Assembly (NCBI RefSeq): GCF_014076845.1
Contig: NZ_JACGUT010000085.1
Coordinates: 1 to 52,477 of the forward strand
Length of the DNA stretch: 52,477 nucleotides
Direction: 5' to 3'
Source of the DNA: Colwellia sp. MB3u-41
GTDB lineage: Bacteria > Pseudomonadota > Gammaproteobacteria > Enterobacterales > Alteromonadaceae
Below, in pieces: positions 35,140 through 45,056 of this stretch. The number at the start of each line of letters is the position of its first letter. The first letter of the stretch is position 1. Below the pieces are notes generated by a model, which worked only from the letters and a program-made list of their open reading frames with translations, was not told the DNA's origin and made no database searches. The translations under genes were made by a program, and so were the position numbers.

Positions 35140-36390
35140 TTAACCAAAAAACCAGTAGCAAACCGCTATTGCTGCGGTGATCCCTGCTAAGTCAGCAAAT
35201 AGGCCACAGGCGATAGCATGTCGACTATATCGAATACCCACTGAGCCAAAATAAACAGCCAAGACGTAAAAGGTGGTTTCTGTTGACCCTTGAAAAATCG
35301 ACGCTAAACGGCCAGCAAAAGAATCGGCACCGTGGGTTTTCATGGTTTCAATCATCATCGCTCTCGCACCAGAGCCACTTAACGGTTGCATTAACGCCGT
35401 TGGCATCGCATCAACAAAGCGGGTATCAAAACCTAGAAACATCACTAACTGCCTAAAGCTGTCGACAATTAGTGTCAAAGCACCACTGGCACGAAACACC
35501 CCAATAGCCACTAGCATCGCCAGTAAATAGGGGATCAGTTTAATGCTTGTTTCAAAGCCTTCTTTAGCACCTTCTATAAAACTGTCGTAAACATCGACCT
35601 TTTTACGCACCGCTGCCCAAATAAATAGAATTAAAGTCGAAAAAATTAAAAAGTTACCCAAAAATGACGATTGTTCAGCAAGGGCCTGCGAGGTGAGCAT
35701 CGAAAAATAAACCACTAAACCACCTACTAAGGCAATGGCAGCAGACAAATAAAGTAAAACAATTGAGTTATACAGCTTAATTTTTTGAACACTTGCCACT
35801 GCTAATAAACCAGCAAAGGTTGAAGCAAACGTTGCCAGTATAATAGGGACAAAAACATCGGTAGGGCTAGCAGCTCCCTGCTGAGCACGATAAACAAAAA
35901 CAGCAACGGGAAAAAGTGTTACCGATGAGGTATTTAAAACAAGAAACAGTATTTGCGCATTTGTCGCGGTATCTTTCTTTGGGTTTAATTGCTGAAGATC
36001 TTGCATGGCTTTTAAACCAAGCGGTGTTGCTGCGTTGTCTAACCCCAAAAAGTTAGCCGATAAATTCATCGTCATAGAAGCAACAGCCGGGTGGCCTTTA
36101 GGCACTTCTGGCATTAAGCGAGTAAATAACGGAGAAATAGCGCGCGCAAGTTTGTCCATCAAACCCGCGTTTTCAGCTATTTTCATCATCCCTAGCCAAA
36201 AACTTAAAATACCAATTAAGCCTATGGCAATATCGACAGTCACTTTTGACATTGAAAAAAGTGCCTGCACGAGTTGTTCAAAGATTAAAAGATTGTCAAG
36301 AAATAGCCATTGATAAATCGCTGAGCCAAAAGCAATAAAAAAGAAACTGATCCATAAACGATTTAGCACAAATATAATCTTATTAGTCAC
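35140..36390 (-). CDS. SpmA/SpmB-like nucleoside-recognition membrane protein
   Basis: This 416-residue integral membrane protein has two Gate (nucleoside recognition) domains, the first resembling SpmA (WLGMMKIAENAGLMDKLA, then NLSANFLGLDNAATPLG). The second resembles SpmB (IPYLLAMLVAIGVFRASGA, then SGSGARAMMIE and FQGSTETTFYVLAVYFGSVG). About ten hydrophobic segments are visible. In non-sporulating bacteria such fusions are probably transporters of unknown substrate. It lies upstream of the gntR promoter in the same direction, but with its own gap of 187 bp. Confidence 0.85.
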   Translation of the reverse strand: MTNKIIFVLNRLWISFFFIAFGSAIYQWLFLDNLLIFEQLVQALFSMSKVTVDIAIGLIGILSFWLGMMKIAENAGLMDKLARAISPLFTRLMPEVPKGHPAVASMTMNLSANFLGLDNAATPLGLKAMQDLQQLNPKKDTATNAQILFLVLNTSSVTLFPVAVFVYRAQQGAASPTDVFVPIILATFASTFAGLLAVASVQKIKLYNSIVLLYLSAAIALVGGLVVYFSMLTSQALAEQSSFLGNFLIFSTLILFIWAAVRKKVDVYDSFIEGAKEGFETSIKLIPYLLAMLVAIGVFRASGALTLIVDSFRQLVMFLGFDTRFVDAMPTALMQPLSGSGARAMMIETMKTHGADSFAGRLASIFQGSTETTFYVLAVYFGSVGIRYSRHAIACGLFADLAGITAAIAVCYWFFG

Positions 36391-36599
36391 GAGGTAATGA
36401 AATTATCATGACATAAAACGAGTCGTTATTACAGGCAAAAGCGCTTGTGGAGAAGGTGTGAAGAACAAGTGCACAGCAGGTATACAAAATTCAACCACAA
36501 AAATAAAAAGCAATTCAAAAAATAATTTTATAACTTAATTATTAATAACTGACAATTAATCGAAATTAAATTAGCTTTTAAAAAAGATTACACTACAAT

Positions 36600-36755
36600 T
36601 GATTTTACAGTTTAAATATTAATCAATTGCTCGCAACGTTTCATTTTTATTTTACTGCATTTTATTACTGCAAATAAAGTTTATTAGCGCAAGGCTCACT
36701 TCCATATGAGCCATTCCCTTGAGCCCGAACTAGTAATAGTTTCGGGCACTTTTTT
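36600..36755 (+). ncRNA. Candidate small RNA with terminator upstream of tatD
   Basis: The 380-bp gap between the SpmAB-like gene and tatD, both minus-strand, ends in a plus-strand structure. A hairpin at 36693-36712 (GGCTCA/TGAGCC) is followed by a stronger one at 36723-36747 (GCCCGAA/TTCGGGC) and a T6 run at 36750-36755. No plus-strand gene lies upstream for this terminator to serve, so a small RNA is possible. A weak TACACT -10 sits at 36589-36594. It could be an orphan terminator. The 5' end given is a guess. Confidence 0.35.
36723..36755 (+). terminator. Rho-independent terminator, plus strand
   Basis: GCCCGAA at 36723-36729 pairs with TTCGGGC at 36741-36747, followed by CACTTTTTT. It points opposite to both flanking genes. 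Confidence 0.8.
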
Positions 36756-36771
36756 GCGTGTGGTATAGGTG

Positions 36772-37542
36772 TTAATCTAATTTGAAAAGGCGTTTAAAGT
36801 TTGCGGTTGAAAGCGCCGCTATTTCTTCAATTGATTGCCCTCGAACACTAGCTAAAAATTTAGCAACATCAACAACATAAGCGGGTTGATTTTGTTTACC
36901 TCGATGCGGAACAGGCGCTAAATAAGGCGCATCTGTTTCAATTAAAAATCGGTCATCGGGTACTTGTTTGGCAACTTCACGTAATTCACTGGCGTTTTTA
37001 AAGGTAACAATGCCAGAAAATGAAATATAAAAGCCAAGATCAATCGCTTGTTTAGCCATGTCCCAAGATTCAGTAAAACAGTGTAAAATTCCGCCAACAT
37101 TCTCTGCATTTTCTTCACGAAGCATATCCAAGGTATCCTGTTGTGCATCCCGCGTATGAATAATCAAGGGTTTATTTAATTGGTTAGCAACGCGAACATG
37201 CTTGCGAAAAGAATCAAGTTGCACCGCTTTCGTTTCAGGGGCATAAAAATAGTCTAAACCGGTTTCACCAATCGCGATAACGTTGTCTGTTTGCGACAAA
37301 CGAGCAAGCTCTTCTTGGTCAATTAAATCATCTTGATTTAATGGATGAGCACCACACGACAACCAAACATTATCGTATTTAGCGGTTTTTTCTACCATGC
37401 TAGGAAATTCAGCTAATGTAACGCTAACACATAAAATTTCGCTAACTTTAGCTGCTGCCGCTGCCGCGAGGACATTATCTAGGTTACCATCAAATTCAGT
37501 TAAATCGAGCCTATCTAAGTGGCAATGTGAATCTATAAACAA
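36772..37542 (-). CDS. tatD: TatD-family metal-dependent DNase
   Basis: This 256-residue TIM-barrel hydrolase (YcfH type) has the metal ligands in DSHCHLD (residues 4-10), GETGLD, IHTRDA and the C-terminal ETDAPYLAPVPHRG. Family members have Mg-dependent 3'-5' exonuclease or deoxyribonuclease activity, or related roles in DNA quality control. It is the last gene of the holB-pilZ-tatD unit, a conserved order. It ends 17 bp from the plus-strand terminator. Confidence 0.93.
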   Translation of the reverse strand: MFIDSHCHLDRLDLTEFDGNLDNVLAAAAAAKVSEILCVSVTLAEFPSMVEKTAKYDNVWLSCGAHPLNQDDLIDQEELARLSQTDNVIAIGETGLDYFYAPETKAVQLDSFRKHVRVANQLNKPLIIHTRDAQQDTLDMLREENAENVGGILHCFTESWDMAKQAIDLGFYISFSGIVTFKNASELREVAKQVPDDRFLIETDAPYLAPVPHRGKQNQPAYVVDVAKFLASVRGQSIEEIAALSTANFKRLFKLD

Positions 37543-37581
37543 ACAATTTTCTCCTATAATTTTTAGTTAACTACAACGTAT

Positions 37582-37908
37582 TTACATCGATAAGGTAGGT
37601 TCTGAAGAGCTGAGTAAGCGCCCTATCAACTGCTCTATTTGGTTACACACATTATCCTTATCTTCATCAAAACTTACCCCTATGCCTGCTGGTGTACCAT
37701 TTTGGGCACCTATAGGGGTTAACCAGCAAACTTTACCGATAACAATTGATGCTTCTAAGGCGTCAGGTAAGGTCACTTCTAGTTTAATATCATCGCCTAA
37801 ACTATAATGTTCGGGGGTTCGAACAAATAACCCACCATTTTTTACAAAAGGCATATAGTATTGGTACAACTCTCTGTCAGATAAAAACTCTAAGCTAAAT
37901 TGGTGCAT
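37582..37908 (-). CDS. pilZ: PilZ-domain protein, type IV pilus type
   Basis: This 108-residue single-domain protein matches the original PilZ of type IV pilus assembly (PFVKNGGLFVRT, GxVCWLTPIGAQ, PAGIGVSFDEDK). The RxxxR c-di-GMP-binding motif is not visible, in line with the pilus PilZ, which works through protein partners. It sits between holB and tatD as in other gammaproteobacteria. Gap to holB is 38 bp. Confidence 0.9.
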   Translation of the reverse strand: MHQFSLEFLSDRELYQYYMPFVKNGGLFVRTPEHYSLGDDIKLEVTLPDALEASIVIGKVCWLTPIGAQNGTPAGIGVSFDEDKDNVCNQIEQLIGRLLSSSEPTLSM

Positions 37909-37946
37909 AGTTATTCCTCAAAAATTAATATCGCGAGACTTTTAGC

Positions 37947-38858
37947 TTATTTCTCATCGATAACCGCTGTTATATCGACGAGGAGCTTTTCAAAGACAAA
38001 CTGCTTATTAGCTTGCATGAGTAACTTGAGTTGTTTAACGGCAGACAACACTAATTGATATATCGACCATATTACCTGTTCACTCAGTAATATTTCGGTT
38101 TTTAGCCAGGCATATTGTTGACGCATCAATTTAACCATCACTTTTTCTAACCAGCGTACACTGTTAGTATTTTCAGCCAGTAAACTCAATATTTCGCTAC
38201 GATTTATGGGTTTATTTTGCAAAAAAGTAAAGAAACAACTTTCAAAATGTTGGTATTGGTCCTTAACAAAAGTGTCAGAGAGCTCTTTTAAATGGCTCAA
38301 ATTAACAAATGGGTCAGTACCTGACTGCTTAAGTTCTGCTAATAATTTCTCGCCTACAGGCGGCCTGATATCTATAACATAACAGCGACTAATAATGGTT
38401 GGTAATAACGTTTCAAGTTCAGAGGTCAGCAATACAATAAAATTATCCGCATTGGGTTCTTCGAGCGTTTTCAATAAGGCATTTGCCGCTGATACCGTCA
38501 TTTGATGCGCTGCGGTAATTAAGGTTGTTTTACAGTGACCTATTTGCGCTTTTTTTTCAAAAAAACGACTCGCTTGTCGAACTTGATCAACACCGATGCT
38601 TTTTCCTTCACTTTCAATCAGTAAATGATCAGGATAAGTATGACTTTTATGCAGTAAGCACGATTTACATATTTTACAGGGTAATAGCACTTGTTGATTA
38701 TTTACAGGGTTTGCGCATGACAAAACCTGAATGAGCCATTGAGAAAGATCACTTTTACCTGCCCCTTCAACACCATTAATTAAAATGGCATGAGGCAGTT
38801 TTATTTGCGCTATTTGCTTTGATAATAAAAGCTGCTGCTGATCTAACCAACTGTGCAT
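37947..38858 (-). CDS. holB: DNA polymerase III delta' subunit
   Basis: This 303-residue clamp-loader subunit helps open and load the beta sliding clamp. Visible are a P-loop-like GVEGAGKSD, a zinc-finger set of cysteines (CANPVNNQ...CKICKSCLLHKSH), and the SRC sensor motif (IISRCYVID). The sequence is somewhat divergent in its C-terminal half. It follows tmk with a 25-bp gap and is part of the fab-to-tatD cluster. Confidence 0.93.
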   Translation of the reverse strand: MHSWLDQQQLLLSKQIAQIKLPHAILINGVEGAGKSDLSQWLIQVLSCANPVNNQQVLLPCKICKSCLLHKSHTYPDHLLIESEGKSIGVDQVRQASRFFEKKAQIGHCKTTLITAAHQMTVSAANALLKTLEEPNADNFIVLLTSELETLLPTIISRCYVIDIRPPVGEKLLAELKQSGTDPFVNLSHLKELSDTFVKDQYQHFESCFFTFLQNKPINRSEILSLLAENTNSVRWLEKVMVKLMRQQYAWLKTEILLSEQVIWSIYQLVLSAVKQLKLLMQANKQFVFEKLLVDITAVIDEK

Positions 38859-38883
38859 TAGTGTTTCCTAAAAGCGGTTATGG

Positions 38884-39516
38884 CTATTGATGATTTTTCA
38901 AAAAAGCGTTAACTGTCAAGCGAATATTATTATGCACGACAGGCATAGGAGCACTCGCATCAATAATTTTAATTGTCTCATCTGCTAAAGCAATTTCAAG
39001 GTATTTATTGCGCACTCGATGAAAAAACTCTATTTTTTCTAGCTCGATACGATCTAACGCACCGCGTGCTTGTGCTCTTGCTAAACCTAACTCAGGGGAT
39101 ATATCTAAATAGAGTGTTAACTGCGGCTTGAAACCTTTTAAGGTAACTTGAGCGATAGTATCCATAAGTTCATCGTTAAATTCTCGACCACCACCTTGAT
39201 AAGCTCTCGAGCTTAAATCATGGCGATCGCCAATAACCCATTGACCTTTTTCTAACGCCGGAAGAATTCTATTGGCGAGTAGTTGGCTTCGGCTAGCGTA
39301 CATCAGTAATAACTCAGTTTCTTGTGTTAATACTTCATCGTGATCGGCAGATTTTACAATGTTACGCAACGATTCGGCTAAAGGGGTTCCTCCTGGCTCT
39401 CGGGTAGTAATAAAATCAATCCCGTGCTCAGCTAATATTTTTTTTACCACCGAAATAGCTGAAGATTTTCCTGCACCTTCAATACCTTCGATGACAATAA
39501 ATTGACCTTTATTCAT
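38884..39516 (-). CDS. tmk: Thymidylate kinase
   Basis: This 210-residue kinase converts dTMP to dTDP in nucleotide synthesis. The P-loop is GIEGAGKSSA, followed by TTREPGGTPLAESLR and the DRHDLSSRAYQGGGRE segment. Length is normal. It is between mltG (21 bp) and holB (25 bp) in the operon. Confidence 0.96.
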   Translation of the reverse strand: MNKGQFIVIEGIEGAGKSSAISVVKKILAEHGIDFITTREPGGTPLAESLRNIVKSADHDEVLTQETELLLMYASRSQLLANRILPALEKGQWVIGDRHDLSSRAYQGGGREFNDELMDTIAQVTLKGFKPQLTLYLDISPELGLARAQARGALDRIELEKIEFFHRVRNKYLEIALADETIKIIDASAPMPVVHNNIRLTVNAFLKNHQ

Positions 39517-39537
39517 TTTTCACTTCTTTTTAAGTTT

Positions 39538-40536
39538 TTATTTTAACTGATATTTTGCTACTGCTGCATTATGATCTTTTAAGTTAGTAGAAAAGATATG
39601 CTGCCCGTTCCCATTACTGACAAAATAAAAATAATCAGTTGCTAATGGGTTTAACGCGGCATGTAATGCACTTTTACCTGGCATAGCAATAGGTGTTGGC
39701 GGCAAGCCATTAATTCGGTAAGTATTATACGGTGTTTTCTCGCGCAAGTGACGATATTTGATGTCTCCATGATAACGTTCACCTAAACCATAAATAACCG
39801 TTGGGTCGGTTTGCAAACGCATTTTTTTATTTAAACGGTTAATAAACACCGATGAAATGATGCCATGTTCTGCATTTTCACCACTTTCCTTTTCAATAAT
39901 TGACGCCATAATCAACGCTTGATACTTATTTTCATAAGGCAAAGGATGTGCACGACTTCCCCAAGCTAAATTTAGTTCAACTGTCATTTTTTGTTGGGCA
40001 CGTTTTAATAATTCTATATCTGTTGTACCTGCAGTAAAAGCATATGTTTCAGGGTAAAAAAGCCCTTCTGGGTTTGTTTGCTCAATATTGAGTTCGCTAA
40101 CAATATCAGCCACCGAACTTTGCTGCAGGGTCTGCACTAGGTTATCCATTTCACTTAGCTGTATTAGCCATTGTTTAAAGGTTGTTCCTTCAATAAAAGT
40201 GACGCTAAATTGATACTCTTTACCTACAACTAATTGCACTAATAAACGCTCGATAGAGCTACCCTTATTAACTTGATAAGTACCCGCTTTTATATTGGCA
40301 TACTCAGGTTTTAGCCGAACATAATTACGTACCCAAAAACGACTTGCAAGCCAGCCTTCATTGATCAATTGCTGAGAAAACCGACTAAACGAGGTGCCCT
40401 CTTTAATCGTTAATAATTGAGTGGTTAAAATATTAAGTGGTTGTTTAATCTGATAGAAGGTATAAGCAACCAATGAAGCACTTAATATGAGCAGCGCTAT
40501 AAATGAAACGGATAATAATATCTTAAATTTTTTCAT
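39538..40536 (-). CDS. mltG: Endolytic murein transglycosylase MltG
   Basis: This 332-residue protein has one N-terminal membrane helix (about residues 5-28) and a periplasmic YceG/MltG domain. The catalytic Glu lies in IIEKESGE. It cleaves nascent glycan strands and helps set their length. The conserved [18 protein letters not shown] segment is present. It starts three bases after the pabC stop, so the genes are tightly linked. Confidence 0.95.
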   Translation of the reverse strand: MKKFKILLSVSFIALLILSASLVAYTFYQIKQPLNILTTQLLTIKEGTSFSRFSQQLINEGWLASRFWVRNYVRLKPEYANIKAGTYQVNKGSSIERLLVQLVVGKEYQFSVTFIEGTTFKQWLIQLSEMDNLVQTLQQSSVADIVSELNIEQTNPEGLFYPETYAFTAGTTDIELLKRAQQKMTVELNLAWGSRAHPLPYENKYQALIMASIIEKESGENAEHGIISSVFINRLNKKMRLQTDPTVIYGLGERYHGDIKYRHLREKTPYNTYRINGLPPTPIAMPGKSALHAALNPLATDYFYFVSNGNGQHIFSTNLKDHNAAVAKYQLK

Positions 40537-40539
40537 GCT

Positions 40540-41361
40540 CTACTTAACATCCTGTATAAATTTAATCATCTCATGGCATGGTATTAGTGCTAATGGTTGA
40601 TTTTGAAATTGTCTAATCGGCATAATCCCCATAACACTGTTACAAATGAACATTGCGTCAATATCTTTAAGCCCTAAAAGCTTTTCTTTGACGACCATTA
40701 TTTTACGATCATTATTACAACACTGTAAAATATGATTACGCATTAGCCCCTCAACACCTGATTCATTTAATTGTGGCGTATACCAACAATTATCCTTTAG
40801 CCAAAAAACATTTGCCGCACTCGCTTCAATAATATCATCAAAGTAATTCAGTACTAATAGATCATCCTCCTCTCGGTTATCAACTTCTTGGCGAATAAGC
40901 ACTTGTTCAAGTCGATTTAGGTGTTTTATCCCTGAGAGTAATGGGTTTACACCTAACTTCAATGAAGATACACCTAAGTGAATACCCTGTTGTTGCATAT
41001 CGGCATAATGTTTAGGGAAATCATGGAAGGTGATAATAACGTTACTTGTTAAGCAACCTTGTCGAGAATAACCTCGTCCGCCATCCCCCATCGTTATAAT
41101 GATTTTCGCCACCGACAAAGCGTAACGCTGGGCTACAGCAATTAATTCACAAGTAACGTCATCCATGTCTGGCAAGGGAATATTGAGTGTTTCGCAACTT
41201 CGTGTTAATCGTTCGATATGGGCCGATAATAACGCGACATGGCCGTTAACCACTTTCGCAGTGGTAAACACGCCGTCGCCATAAGCTAACCCACGGTTAT
41301 TGATTGATAAGTGTTGTTCTGCTTGGCCATTAATACTTTGATAATACATATTGGGTTTCAT
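40540..41361 (-). CDS. pabC: Aminodeoxychorismate lyase
   Basis: This 273-residue PLP enzyme of fold type IV releases pyruvate from 4-amino-4-deoxychorismate to give p-aminobenzoate for folate. The PLP-binding lysine is in SGIKHLNRLEQ, and NRGLAYGDGVFTT near the N-terminus is typical. It follows fabF after a hairpin, with mltG next. Confidence 0.92.
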   Translation of the reverse strand: MKPNMYYQSINGQAEQHLSINNRGLAYGDGVFTTAKVVNGHVALLSAHIERLTRSCETLNIPLPDMDDVTCELIAVAQRYALSVAKIIITMGDGGRGYSRQGCLTSNVIITFHDFPKHYADMQQQGIHLGVSSLKLGVNPLLSGIKHLNRLEQVLIRQEVDNREEDDLLVLNYFDDIIEASAANVFWLKDNCWYTPQLNESGVEGLMRNHILQCCNNDRKIMVVKEKLLGLKDIDAMFICNSVMGIMPIRQFQNQPLALIPCHEMIKFIQDVK

Positions 41362-41371
41362 TAGAAATAGA

Positions 41372-41405
41372 AAAGCCTGAATACTGATGACTAGTATTCA
41401 GGCTT
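41372..41405 (-). terminator. Terminator-like hairpin between fabF and pabC
   Basis: AAGCCTGAATACT at 41373-41385 pairs perfectly with 41393-41405 across a 7-base loop. On the minus strand it is followed by a T-rich run, so transcription from fabF may end or drop before pabC. Confidence 0.75.
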
Positions 41406-41454
41406 AAACAATTAACTGCAAGGTTTAGTTGATGATATCTATCGGTTATAACGC

Positions 41455-42687
41455 TTAAACTTTTTTAAAGATTAATGAACCGTTCGTACCGCCAAAACCA
41501 AAGGAGTTACATAAGGCATATTCTAAATTCACATCACGTGCCGTATGAGCAATGTAATCTAAATCACAGCCTTCGCTTGGGTTATCTAAGTTTATTGTCG
41601 GTGGTACCATATTATTCATCAAGGCTTGCACAGTAAAAATAGTTTCAACCGCACCTGCAGCACCCAACAAATGACCTGTCATTGACTTTGTGGAACCCAT
41701 CATCACTTTATAAGCATGGTCGCCAAACACCGATTTTACCGCATTTGTCTCAGCAATATCACCTGCTGGTGTTGATGTGCCGTGGGCATTAATATAACCA
41801 ATGTTACTTATATCAACTTTAGCATCATTAATCGCGTTAATCATCGCACGCGCGCCACCTTCACCATTCGCTGGTGGTGATGTCATATGATAAGCATCAG
41901 CACTCATTCCAAAGCCAACAAGCTCTGAGTAAATTTTTGCGCCACGATCTTTTGCATGTTCATACTCTTCAAGCACTAGAACACCGGCACCATCGCCAAG
42001 TACAAAACCATCACGGTCTTTGTCCCATGGGCGCGAAGCTTGCTCTGGTGCATCATTTCGTGTTGATAATGCACGTGCAGCGCCAAAGCCACCAATACCG
42101 GTACGTGTTGATGCCTTTTCAGCCCCACCCGCTAACATAGCGTCAGCATCGCCATAGGCTATCATACGGGCCGCATGTCCAATATTATGAACCCCACTCG
42201 TACAAGCGGTAGCTATAGAAATATTAGGGCCTCTTAAACTATGCATCATAGATAAATGACCAGAAATCATATTAATGATGGTTGAGGGCACAAAAAATGG
42301 TGACAACTTGCGAGGCCCCGCATTTAACATTTTTTCGACGTTTTCTTCAATAAGCCCTAGACCGCCAATACCCGCGCCAACAGCAACGCCAATTCTATGG
42401 GTGTTTACATCATTAACTTCAAGACCAGAGTCTTTGAAAGCCTGTGCACCTGCAGCAACACCGTATTGAATAAAAAGATCCATTTTTTTAGCATCTTTTC
42501 GTGCAATATAGTCTTCTGCATTAAAGTCTTTGATTAAACCGGCAAACTTGGTCGTGTATGCAGACGTATCAAAATGTTCAATGTTACTAATACCACTTTT
42601 ACCCAGCAATAAATTTTGCCAAGTAGATTTAGGACAATTGCCCAAAGGGCTTAACATACCAAGACCGGTAACAACAACGCGTCTCAT
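41455..42687 (-). CDS. fabF: Beta-ketoacyl-ACP synthase II
   Basis: This 410-residue condensing enzyme elongates acyl-ACP and is important for temperature-dependent unsaturated fatty-acid synthesis. The active-site Cys is in ATACTSG, and the two histidines in [12 protein letters not shown] and [12 protein letters not shown]. The C-terminal [14 protein letters not shown] is canonical. It follows acpP, with a strong terminator between them. Confidence 0.96.
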   Translation of the reverse strand: MRRVVVTGLGMLSPLGNCPKSTWQNLLLGKSGISNIEHFDTSAYTTKFAGLIKDFNAEDYIARKDAKKMDLFIQYGVAAGAQAFKDSGLEVNDVNTHRIGVAVGAGIGGLGLIEENVEKMLNAGPRKLSPFFVPSTIINMISGHLSMMHSLRGPNISIATACTSGVHNIGHAARMIAYGDADAMLAGGAEKASTRTGIGGFGAARALSTRNDAPEQASRPWDKDRDGFVLGDGAGVLVLEEYEHAKDRGAKIYSELVGFGMSADAYHMTSPPANGEGGARAMINAINDAKVDISNIGYINAHGTSTPAGDIAETNAVKSVFGDHAYKVMMGSTKSMTGHLLGAAGAVETIFTVQALMNNMVPPTINLDNPSEGCDLDYIAHTARDVNLEYALCNSFGFGGTNGSLIFKKV

Positions 42688-42773
42688 GGCTATGTGCCTC
42701 CGCTAAGAGTTTATAAGGGATAGGAAGTCATTACATTCTCATTTAGAGAAAGTAACAAACTGAAATCGTAGAT

Positions 42774-42800
42774 AAAAAAACAGGCGGTAAAAACCGCCTG
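42774..42800 (-). terminator. Strong terminator between acpP and fabF
   Basis: CAGGCGGT and ACCGCCTG form an 8-bp stem with a 4-base loop (42781-42800); on the minus strand a run of seven T follows (42774-42780). This lets acpP, needed in large amounts, be expressed above fabF. Confidence 0.9.
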
Positions 42801-42861
42801 AATATGTACTTTAAATTCTCATTTAAAAAGCTTTACTTGAAAGCCAATAATTACGTTGTAA

Positions 42862-43095
42862 TTATTGGTTAGCAGTTACGTAATCAACAGCTGCTTGAAC
42901 AGTAGTGATTTTTTCAGCTTCTTCGTCTGGAATTTCAGTATCAAATTCTTCTTCTAACGCCATTACTAATTCAACAGTGTCTAAAGAGTCAGCACCTAGG
43001 TCGTCAACAAAAGAAGAGCTAATTTTAACTTCTTCTTCACTTACACCTAATTGTTCAATAGTAATTTTTCTTACGCGTTCTTCAATAGTACTCAT
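42862..43095 (-). CDS. acpP: Acyl carrier protein
   Basis: This 77-residue acidic protein carries fatty-acid intermediates on a phosphopantetheine attached to Ser37 in GADSLD. Sequence and length match E. coli ACP closely. It is between fabG and fabF. The upstream gap of 160 bp is larger than its neighbours' and may hold a promoter. Confidence 0.97.
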   Translation of the reverse strand: MSTIEERVRKITIEQLGVSEEEVKISSSFVDDLGADSLDTVELVMALEEEFDTEIPDEEAEKITTVQAAVDYVTANQ

Positions 43096-43255
43096 TTTTT
43101 TTCCTTTCTAGAAAATATAATTTTTCATAATTGTGTGTAGTTTATTCGTCAACAGCCTAGCTTGCAAGCTTCTAATTTTAATTTTCGTCTGGTCTAACCT
43201 GTTGACTGCTCTAAAATTGTTCAATTTATTGCCTTGTTAAAACTCAGCAAACAAA

Positions 43256-43990
43256 TTAAACCATATACATACCGCCGTTTACATGCAATGTTTCACCGGT
43301 AATATATGCTGCGCCATCAGAAGCTAGAAAAGCAACTGCGTTTGCAATTTCTTCAGGTTTACCTAAGCGATTGGCAGGAACTTGAGAAAAAATACCTTCT
43401 TTTTGCTCATCAGTTAATGTTTGTGTCATATCTGTATCGATAAACCCCGGCGATACAGTATTAACAGTTATGCCACGAGATGCAACCTCGCGTGCCAATG
43501 ATTTTGTAAAACCAATCAGTCCTGCTTTGGCTGTTGCATAATTTACTTGCCCTGCATTACCCATCGTCCCTACTACTGAGCCAATATTAATAATGCGACC
43601 ATTGCGTTTTTTCATCATACCGCGAATAACCGCTTTACTGATTTTAAACACGGATGAAAGATTGGTATCAATAATATCTTGCCATTCATCATCTTTCATT
43701 CGCATAAATAAATTATCGCGCGTAATACCAGCATTATTGACTAAAATATCAATGCCACCATGGTTTTCTTTAATAGAAGCGAACAATGCTGCAATTGAAT
43801 CATTGTCGGTGACATTAAGCACTAAACCATGCCCTTCACCTAAATATTCGCTAATTTTTTCAGCGCCGTGTGCTGATGTTGCTGTACCTAAAACCGTTGC
43901 TCCCAAGGCTTTAAGTTGCGTAGCAATCGCTTTGCCTATACCACGACTTGCGCCAGTAACTAAGGCGACTTTTCCTTCTAAAGAAAACAT
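43256..43990 (-). CDS. fabG: 3-oxoacyl-ACP reductase
   Basis: This 244-residue NADPH-dependent short-chain dehydrogenase reduces beta-ketoacyl-ACP. The cofactor loop is TGASRGIGKAIA, NNAGITRD follows, and the catalytic Tyr and Lys are in VNYATAKAG. It starts eight bases after fabD ends and lies before acpP. Confidence 0.97.
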   Translation of the reverse strand: MFSLEGKVALVTGASRGIGKAIATQLKALGATVLGTATSAHGAEKISEYLGEGHGLVLNVTDNDSIAALFASIKENHGGIDILVNNAGITRDNLFMRMKDDEWQDIIDTNLSSVFKISKAVIRGMMKKRNGRIINIGSVVGTMGNAGQVNYATAKAGLIGFTKSLAREVASRGITVNTVSPGFIDTDMTQTLTDEQKEGIFSQVPANRLGKPEEIANAVAFLASDGAAYITGETLHVNGGMYMV

Positions 43991-43998
43991 ATTTTATC

Positions 43999-44934
43999 CT
44001 ATTTAATTGTTTCTAATGCTTTAGTCAATGATACTTGATCATTAACTGAAACACTGATAATTGATTTATCGATACGCTTAATTAACCCTTGTAATACTTT
44101 GCCTGGGCCAGCTTCTACAACCAATGAAATACCATTACTTGCTAGTTTTTCAATCGTTTCTGTCCAACGTACCGGACTATATAATTGTTTAATTAAGGCT
44201 AATTTAATCGCAGCAACATCAGTTTCTGCCACTACGTCAACATTATTTACCATAGGGATCAGTGGCGTATTAAAGGTAATTTGGCTAAATTCTTCAGCAA
44301 GCTTATCCGCGGCATCTTTCATTAATGCACAATGCGACGGAACGCTCACAGGTAAAGGTAATACACGTTTTGCGCCCGCTTCTTTACATAACACTCCAGC
44401 GCGCTCTACAGCATCTTTATGCCCCGCAATAACGACTTGCCCGGGTGAATTAAAATTTACCGCCGCAACGACATCATCACCTTGTGCTTTTTCACAGGCA
44501 TCGATAATCGCTTGATCATCAAGACCAATAATAGCAGCCATAGCGCCAACACCTTCAGGCACCGAGGCTTGCATGAATTCGCCACGTTTTTCTACTAGCT
44601 TAACACCTTCCGTTAAAGAAATAACACCGGCACAAACTAACGCTGAATACTCACCTAAACTATGACCTGCTAACATTGCAGGCTTACAATCAGACTGAGA
44701 TGCCCATAAACGCCATAATGCGACACTGGCTGTTAATAGAGCGGGTTGTGTGAAGTTTGTTTGGTTTAATTTTTCAACAGGACCTTCAGCAATTAATTGC
44801 CAAAGGTTATAACCTAAAGCAGCTGAAGCTTCTGAAAACGTATTTTGTACAACTTCATTGTCAGCAAAATCAGCTAACATACCAACGGTTTGAGAACCTT
44901 GGCCGGGAAAAACAAACGCTAAATTATTTTGCAT
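43999..44934 (-). CDS. fabD: Malonyl-CoA:ACP transacylase
   Basis: This 311-residue enzyme transfers malonyl groups from CoA to ACP. The nucleophile is in AGHSLGEYSAL, and FPGQGSQTVGM marks the N-terminus. Length is normal. In E. coli fabH precedes it; here plsX lies directly upstream with a 122-bp gap and no fabH. Confidence 0.96.
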   Translation of the reverse strand: MQNNLAFVFPGQGSQTVGMLADFADNEVVQNTFSEASAALGYNLWQLIAEGPVEKLNQTNFTQPALLTASVALWRLWASQSDCKPAMLAGHSLGEYSALVCAGVISLTEGVKLVEKRGEFMQASVPEGVGAMAAIIGLDDQAIIDACEKAQGDDVVAAVNFNSPGQVVIAGHKDAVERAGVLCKEAGAKRVLPLPVSVPSHCALMKDAADKLAEEFSQITFNTPLIPMVNNVDVVAETDVAAIKLALIKQLYSPVRWTETIEKLASNGISLVVEAGPGKVLQGLIKRIDKSIISVSVNDQVSLTKALETIK

Positions 44935-45056
44935 TTTATTACCTAATGTTTATTGGTTTTTAATTAAGTATGCATCAATGATACTTAATGAATTGTTTTC
45001 TTGTTGAAAAAAAACAATTTTTTAAATACATTTTACCTTAGATAAATACTCATAAC

